Source: Canna indica
Taxonomy: Eukaryota; Streptophyta; Magnoliopsida; Zingiberales; Cannaceae
NCBI GenBank assembly: GCA_034359265.1
Contig: CP136891.1
Location: 84,090,001-84,154,000 of the forward strand
Reading direction: 5' to 3'
DNA length: 64,000 bases
Each line of letters starts with the position of its first letter. The stretch's first letter is position 1. Positions 57,634-64,000 of the stretch are shown piece by piece. The notes beneath the pieces were generated by a model that saw nothing but the letters and a program-made list of their open reading frames with translations, did not search any database and was not told the DNA's origin. The position numbers were made by a program, and so were the translations under genes.

Positions 57634-57921
57634 GGGTAAATTATACTGATCTTCTATGAGGTTTAGTGAAATTACACTGATCTTTCATCTATTTGTAATT
57701 TCATCTTGTAATCTTCCTGAGTTTTGTAAAAAATTACACAAACATTTCCTATTACGAAATAAAATTACATAAATCTCTCATGAGTTTTGTAAAATATTAC
57801 ACAGACCTCCCCTATAATAATTACTCAAATATTATTCAGGGGAGGTGATTGTAATCTAAATAAATAGAAGATGATCAATATAATTTTATTAAACCTCAAG
57901 AAAAATCAGTGTAATTTATCC
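57634..57921. mobile_element. Mutator-like MITE, 288 bp
   Basis: Perfect 9-bp target duplication AATTATAAA (57625-57633 and 57922-57930). Terminal inverted repeats of more than 60 bp begin gggtaaattatactgatctt on the left and ggataaattacactgatttt on the right (inverted). No gene. Confidence 0.88.
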
Positions 57922-57930
57922 AATTATAAA

Positions 57931-59918
57931 TGACAATTGACGCAGGTAAAAAATAACTTCATTTCTTCCGTCCTTAATAATTAAGTTAGAAGCGCTAAAA
58001 ACGTGCACGATAGACCAAACCAATTTGAACCTGTCTCCTATCAAATTATTTCAAATGGGATTTGATTTATTTGACTCGGATCAGTTCCTTTTAATAAAAG
58101 CCGAGCTACTAATTTTAGTGCCGAATTTAAAATCCTGAGCCATACCACAACTTAAAAATTTTGTTCATCTAATGTAGGTATGAGAGTTAGCAAAAAATGC
58201 ATGCTATTAAATTTTAAGTCTGAGAATGATGCAAGCTACCTGCCAATTGTACGTGGTAGAGTTGATAATAATATATTATATATTATTTAGATATTTAAAA
58301 TTTAAACTTTAATATGATTATTTATTATAATTTTTTATCTTTATCAAAAAAAAAATATAATAATAATAAATAATGCAAGCTACTTGACAAAAAAGATGGA
58401 AAAGGATGAACCCCTCGCAAATTTGCCATCATTCTGCATGTAAATCCGGTGAAGGTTCTTCTTCTAAAGTTGGAAGCATAGAGAATGGAAATTCTATTAA
58501 ATTGATGAAGAAGGTATTTTGTTGTCTGCAAGTGCAAATATTGTAAAAGGAATTTATATGCAAAAATAAATATTCGCAAATAAAATTTGCAGCTTATTGT
58601 TTGGTTGCTCGCAATTAGAATTGTAACTTCTATTTGCAAGCGTTCGATTGACCGCAAATGAAAGTTACAATTATACTTGCAACTAGCATCGACATATCTA
58701 GGTCTCGCAATTTTGGCTTGGCCTGATAGTCCAACACGATAAAATCAGCTCGAATCATTCGTTATCATGCCTATGTCGTTATCAAGCCGGCCCAATAAGA
58801 TCCGAACTAATATCGGATCATACCAAGCCTACATAGTGTAAGCCCGGTTCGACCCGATAGCCCTATAATAATTTTATTTATTATCAAAAAAATTGGGCTA
58901 TTGGTCCAACTCGATTTGGGCTTGATAGTCTGGTTTTAATGGCTGATTCGTGCCCGATAGTCTGATTTTGATTATTTTTTTTTGTTATCGTGTTAATGGA
59001 CTGAGCTTGCACGTTTACTATTCGTGTTGTGTCAGGACGGGAGTCTCGGGCCCAAACTTTTATCGGATCGGGCATAATTTTTGTTCATGTCGGGCTAGCT
59101 CAGATTGGTATATCTCCGACCTAACACGAATTATCGGGTCCAATAGAAATTCAACGGAATTTAGAAACAATAACAAGTAAACATGGGCAAAATGATAAAT
59201 TTATTATTTTACCTAATATAAATTCATCGACTACAATAAAATTGCTTCAACCCATAATAATATTATTTTATACTATAAATCATTATTTAGTTTCGCACAA
59301 TTTATTTATTTTTCCAATTATTTATTAAAATATATAAATAATTTTTAATTATTATATAATATCGAAAAATATAAAAAATCTATCCAATGACATTAGATTT
59401 TATTGCAATCACGTTCATATTTGTATTTGCTACAAATTAATTTTGCAGCTAATTAAATAAATTGATTTATCTATTTATTATAAGTAGAGTTATAGACTTA
59501 CATGCGGATAATCAAACGCACAGAAGAATGGAAGGTAAAGAGTCAGATTTAAGGTAGTTTTAGTTTTAGTTGCTAATACTGTGAGAGTACAACTCAATGT
59601 ATACCGCATCAAAATAAAGGCAGGTGGTCTCATCCACCTCTTTTTTCTTACCTCTGCCTTTTCTCCCCCACGTCCACCATTTTTACAAAAATAAAATCAT
59701 TATGAAACTTGGTTTCATATAAAAATTTTATGGAGCAAGCTCCGACCACGAAGCACGAATCACAAAACAAAATCTTCTTCATCAAAGTCCAGCTTCGTGA
59801 AAAAATTTCATGGAGTCGAGCTCCATGAACAAATTTTACGAAGCAGAGCTCCATGAAAATTGGATTCCATTTTTTTTAGCTCTTTCTTCTTCTTTTTTCC
59901 ACCCACATGGCCTACGGA
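57931..59918. other. AT-rich intergenic with MITE-like fragment
   Basis: No gene recognised. 58690-59130 is rich in cccgatag and cgggct inverted motifs like the hAT MITEs elsewhere; no ends or target duplication were found. At 59750-59860 the phrase catggagtcgagctccatg recurs in short palindromes. Confidence 0.45.
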
Positions 59919-62751
59919 TAGGTCTGTCCATTCGGTTCGAACCGAACCGAACCGAACCGAACAAGCCCAAATCGAATTTTTTTTAAACCCAATATTCAAC
60001 CCGAACCCGAACCGAACAATTTCTAACCCGATTTAACCCGAACCGAAATTGTTCGGTTCGGTTCGATTTCAACCCGAAAAAAACCGAATTGAGGTCATGA
60101 GGTGTACCATGAATCAAATATAAACACTAATTGATGAGTACCATGAATTGAGCTGCAAGTTTGAAGTTTTGCAGATTTGCAGACTGACGAATATATGAGC
60201 TCTACAATGAAGTTTTCCAAATTAGCACATTAGTTCTACACTTCTACTGCATATAGAATAGATAAGTAAATGAACAATCAATGAATTGGCAAGAGAAACA
60301 CTGCAAAATTGAAACAAAAATAAAATGATCAAGTGATCAAGTGATCAACTCATTCAAAAAAAACTGAATATGAATAGATGATAGAAAATTAGAAACATGA
60401 TAGAACTTGTAAAAAATTGAAATTAAACTTGAATACATAAAAAATTGAACATGATACATTCTGTACATGCAATGATAGAATCTGATTATAGAACCTACAC
60501 AATTACACATGCACATTTACACTTTAAGGCAACAATATTATCAACTTATCAAGTAGTAACTAGCATCAATTATCTATACTAAATACCAATACTTAATTAC
60601 TTATTACAAATATTATCAACCATTATCTCAACTATCAAGTAGCAAAATATTATATCAACTATCAAGTAGCAAAATATTATATCAACTATTAAACATTCAA
60701 GTATCAACTAGAGTACTAGACAACCACTAGTCACTAATCAAGTTCAAAACACTTAGACACCAACATTATAAAGTAGCAAAATATTACCAACCAACAAACC
60801 AAATAAAATTCAACAAAATAAAGCCATCATTGCTCCTTGAGTCCTTGCTATGAAGATGACCGGATCAATTAGGAATGTCGATGATAGGCGGTGCAAAATC
60901 GATCTTCGCAAACTCTACAATAAAATAAGAAATCATCAATACGGTATAAACTATAAACAATAAAACAAGTCCAATATAATTAAAACTTAAAAGAACTTAT
61001 TAATCCAAAATATACCTTCTTGTAATTTTTCAACCTCTTCCAAATCGTCTACCACTTGCTTTCCTTTTCTGAGTCGAATCCAATCTTGAAGACAAATAAG
61101 TCCTTCCACTATAGAAGGAGCCAATGAACTCCGAAACTCATCGAGAACTCGACCTCCCGTGCTAAAAGTAGATTCAGATGCCACGGTGGATATAGGAATT
61201 GCAAGTATTTCTCGTGACATCGAAGCTAGAATAGGATACCTCCCACTATTGACACTCCACCATTTTAGAACATCAACATCATCGGCTTCAGGATCCTCAT
61301 CCCAATATCGGTCTAACTCTGTCTTGCTTTCAACACCAAGTATCTGCTTCTTCTGCTTATATTTTTCAATTGTTCTTCTTGTTCCAAAAGTGACATCCAC
61401 AACTGGTGCTCGTGGTAGACTTGGTGGTTGCATGCTAGAAGCATGAGAACTAGAAGAACCTGAAATCTCAGAAGGAATCCTATTAATTGCCCATTATTAA
61501 ACCTCTCGGAATATTCATTAAAGAGTTCAAAAAACTTATCCTTCATCTTCCTCGAAATAAGTTTAGTTTTCTCCTCCCCAAACATCTCTTCAAGTGCAAA
61601 CTCGGCCAAACCAAACTTACATCGAGGATCAAGGATCATGGTAAAAAATATCAGGAAGTTTAATTTATCTGGATTTCCCCAATACTTATCCCATTTCTCT
61701 TTCATCTTCACTACCATCTCCCGAAACTCAGGATAGGGAGATCGATCAGACACCCATTCATTTAGAAGAGCTGCAATCTCGCTAATGTCATGCAAATAGA
61801 CATTAGAAGTGGCAGATATCATTCCAGATACAGTCAAAGTGACTCGATAAAAAATCTGAAGCATCTGAACCAAACCCTTTAAAATTACCCAATCAAAATC
61901 CATAGGCCGCCCCCCACCATCCCCCTCGAGAAGATCCCTTTCAAAACAAGGATCCTCTTCGTGATACCTCTCAAAGGCCCTTTCGAACCTCAAAGCAACC
62001 TCCAACATTTGATAGGTTGAATTCCACCTCGTGGGGACATCAAGCCGCAAAAGAGCTTTACTTTCAATTTTCTCTTTCTCAACACATGTCTTAAATCTCT
62101 GAAGCCTAGCTGGTGATTGTCGAATGTATCTGATTGCCTCCCGAACACGAGTGAGAGACATATTAGATAACTTCAAACCATCCTGAACTACCAAATTCAT
62201 GCAATGAGCAAAGCATCGCATATGCAAGAACTCACCATTCATGACACATCCATCAGGCCAATTTTTCATTTTCTTCTTCAAAAAAGCAATAGCAGTGTCA
62301 TTTGAGCTTGCATTATCAACCGTTATAGTCATGACCTTATCAATTCCCCAATCATTCAAACACTTCTCAATTGTTTTTCCAATGTTCTCACCTCTATGGC
62401 TACTGATTGGACAGAAGTTCAGAATTTTCTTTTGCACCTTCCACTTCCGATCAATAAAATGAGCTGTAATGCACATATAATTGATTCTTTGAATAGAAGT
62501 CCACGTATCTGTAGTCAAACAAACACGTTGACACTCCAACTGCAAAAGGTTCTTCATTTTCAACCTCTCTGTCACATACAACTCATAACAATCTCTACTC
62601 ACAGTTTGCCTAGAAGGAATTTGAAACCTAGGCATTCCAGTTGCACAGAAATCCCTAAATCCTTCACCATCAACACATGAAAAGGGATATTCATCCTTAA
62701 CAATCATCCGTGCAAGTGATTTTCTAGTTGCAACTTGATCAAACCTCCATG

Positions 62752-63851
62752 CAGTGGCGGATTTAGTATGGGGGCAGTGGGGGCAGTGGCCCCCACTGGA
62801 ATTAATCGTTGAATGTTTTTTTTTTCCTTTTCCACCCTCCCAGTCTCCCTCCTCTCTCATAAATCGCTGAATGCTTCGACGCTTCATCTTCTTCGTCTTC
62901 CGCCGGCCCCGACCCGGCGACGCCTCACGCCTCCAACGGTCCGCAACACTCTCCAATAAAAGCAACACTCTGCAATCTCCTCAAACGCTCACCGGCAGTC
63001 ACCGCAGTACCGCACCTTCTCAGAATCTCAGTTCTCGCTCTCAGTCTCTCACCCGTCATTCTATCAACCCTCGCCGTCGCGGCGTCGCCAAACTGTTGCG
63101 GTCTTGTGGACTTGCGGTGCCGGACTGCCACTGCGGACTGCCGGTGGCCTGGACGGCTGGACGGCTGGACTTCTCAGTTCTTCCTCTCGTGGTCTCGGCG
63201 ACTCGGCGTCTCGCACTCTCGCCGGCTCGCCCGGTCGCCCCTGCGGCCCTGCGGCCCTGCCCCCATACTAAATCCGTCGGCGCCACTGCTCTCGCGGTCT
63301 CGCCCCTGGTCTTCTGAAATCCGAAGCCTTGTTGACTTGTTGTGTTGCTGCGGCCAGTGGCAAAGCCGCATACTGCATACAGCATCGAGCATTCGAGCCA
63401 TCGAGCCATCGACGACATCAGGACATCAGGTAATCTGTAATCAATTTTGTCTGTTTCAAAACTGCATTTAGTAATGATTTCAAATTTCATTTAGCTTTAA
63501 TTCATTTAACATTAATTTGTAAGTAATCTGTTTCACTGTTTGGATCAATATTACTTGCTTTATTGCTTAGTTGATTTTGTTTCATGTTAGGTTAAGTTGC
63601 TTTATTTTTATTTTATTCATTATTAATTTTTTTAGCTTTATTAATTATCTCAGTATTAAATTTTTATTTTCATGAATGATTGTTTGATTACATATATTGA
63701 AAAGGAAGTATTTGATCAGACTGATAATAAAAAAATTATGCAACGATTTCAAAACATGAAGACACGTCGAGGACGACTATCAAAATTGTCTTCAACTTAA
63801 AATTTTGTATTGATTTGCCCCCACTAATAAATTTTTCTGGATCCGCCACTG
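62752..63851 (+). mobile_element. Non-autonomous TTF-type hAT element inside the hAT transposase
   Basis: Terminal repeats CAGTGGCGGATTTAG and CTGGATCCGCCACTG, perfect 8-bp target duplication CCTCCATG (62744-62751 and 63852-63859), length 1100 bp. The interior left half is GC-rich (62870-63320) with chance open frames on both strands. The right half keeps the last exon of a TTF/ZMYM-type hAT transposase (63687-63800). It is an internal-deletion derivative of a hAT family different from the one it sits in. Confidence 0.9.
63687..63800 (+). pseudogene. C-terminal tail of TTF-type hAT transposase
   Basis: The frame ITYIEKEVFDQTDNKKIMQR, then FQNMKTRRGRL, ends at TAA 63798-63800. The NMKTRRGRL ending is the usual C-terminus of plant TTF-domain hAT transposases. 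Only 37 codons are left; the catalytic part is gone. Confidence 0.75.
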
Positions 63852-64000
63852 CCTCCATGTGCTCATTATGTTCGACCCAGGACCTGATTCAGACAAGTTC
63901 GATGTATAACCAATTTCTGTTTGCTTCTTTTGTTGCTTTTCCTTATTAGGAGGATATTCAAAGCATTTCACTAAGTGTGCCTTAAGTGTACTTGTACCGC

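Larger units (their letters stand above)
59919..64000 (-). mobile_element. BED-type hAT element, 3' part, running off the window
   Basis: The left end is probably TAGGTCTGTCCATTCGGTTC at 59919, followed by subterminal ggttcgaaccgaaccg repeats to about 60090. A transposase gene on the minus strand starts beyond the right edge. The other terminus and the target duplication lie outside the window. The region 60091-60986 is AT-rich, with an imperfect repeat of tatcaactatcaagtagcaa at 60590-60700, and has no gene. Confidence 0.65.
60987..64000 (-). pseudogene. hAT transposase (RICESLEEPER/DAYSLEEPER type), broken
   Basis: The gene enters from the right edge with the end of a BED zinc finger (GTSTLKAHLVKC, then FEYPPNKEKQQKKQTEIGYT). 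It is split by an inserted element (62752-63851), resumes with FDQVATRKSLARMIVKDEYP and continues through the catalytic region (LTTDTWTSIQRINYMCITAH, TVDNASSNDTAIAFLKKKMK, MRCFAHCMNLVVQDGLKL, RLDVPTRWNSTYQMLEVALR). A frameshift lies near 61480. The hAT dimerisation domain (about 61330-61050) reads WWSVNSGRYPILASMSREIL and PISTVASESTFSTGGRV; the stop is at 60987. Conserved Asp residues of the hAT core (DTWTS, VDNASSND) are present. The host element would be a cut-and-paste transposon; this copy is dead because of the insertion and frameshift. Confidence 0.92.

Noticed and set aside
62871..63490. GC-rich open frames on both strands in the nested hAT element
   Set aside because: Overlapping frames in several directions with no domain; typical of the GC-rich part of these non-autonomous elements. 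A captured gene cannot be ruled out without a search.

Overview
The window is nuclear DNA of a flowering plant. It holds plant-type CACTA, hAT and Mutator-like transposons, Tekay-type chromovirus and Tnt1-like copia retrotransposons, LINE tails, a SINE, and a cluster of small two-exon LEA14-like genes. Nothing seen fixes the species, or monocot versus dicot. No rRNA, tRNA, CRISPR or bacterial-type operon was found. The only host genes recognised are the LEA14-like ones; all other coding sequence is transposon-derived.

Region 1 (1-18.1 kb) is a mosaic of transposons. Three copies of one CACTA (En/Spm) family are present: A (1-4785, minus), B (7854-14003, plus) and C (15872-18102, minus). A and C flank the two halves of a minus-strand Tekay gypsy element, and B lies inside that element's integrase. 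B has lost the catalytic transposase core but keeps an apparently intact five-exon second gene (Transposase_24 type). B is itself interrupted by a 1.97-kb CACTA element (9675-11640, 3-bp target duplication TGA) that carries the 3' end of a GH19 chitinase gene and a fragment resembling a CrRLK1L receptor kinase.

Region 2 (18.1-51 kb) is a cluster of six apparently intact LEA14-like genes and one pseudogene. Start codons are at 20467(-), 26258(+), 35067(+), 43047(+), 46717(+) and 50550(-); the pseudogene is at 28346-29384(+). Each intact gene encodes about 170 residues: a hydrophobic signal peptide followed by one LEA_2/WHy domain, with a single phase-2 intron at the same place. Five have a TATA box 76-80 bp before the ATG. 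A tandem segmental duplication (about 21.35-28.1 kb against 29.45-39.3 kb) and an inverted copy (about 49.2-51 kb) explain much of the array. Later insertions differ between the blocks (CACTA with an empty site, SINE, two solo LTRs, hAT and Mutator-like MITEs), so a relative history can be read. Most units also carry a decayed copy of the end of exon 2 downstream of the gene.

Region 3 (51.8-64 kb) holds a complete but decayed Ty1/copia element (51826-57170, target duplication TAATA), a 288-bp Mutator-like MITE, and the 3' part of a BED-type hAT transposon running off the right edge. The hAT transposase gene has a frameshift and is split by a 1.1-kb non-autonomous element of a different, TTF-type hAT family (8-bp target duplication).

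If the window contains something biologically new, the best candidates are the array of apparently secreted LEA14-like proteins, the gene-capturing CACTA element, and the long hairpin conserved upstream of the transposase gene in all three CACTA copies.
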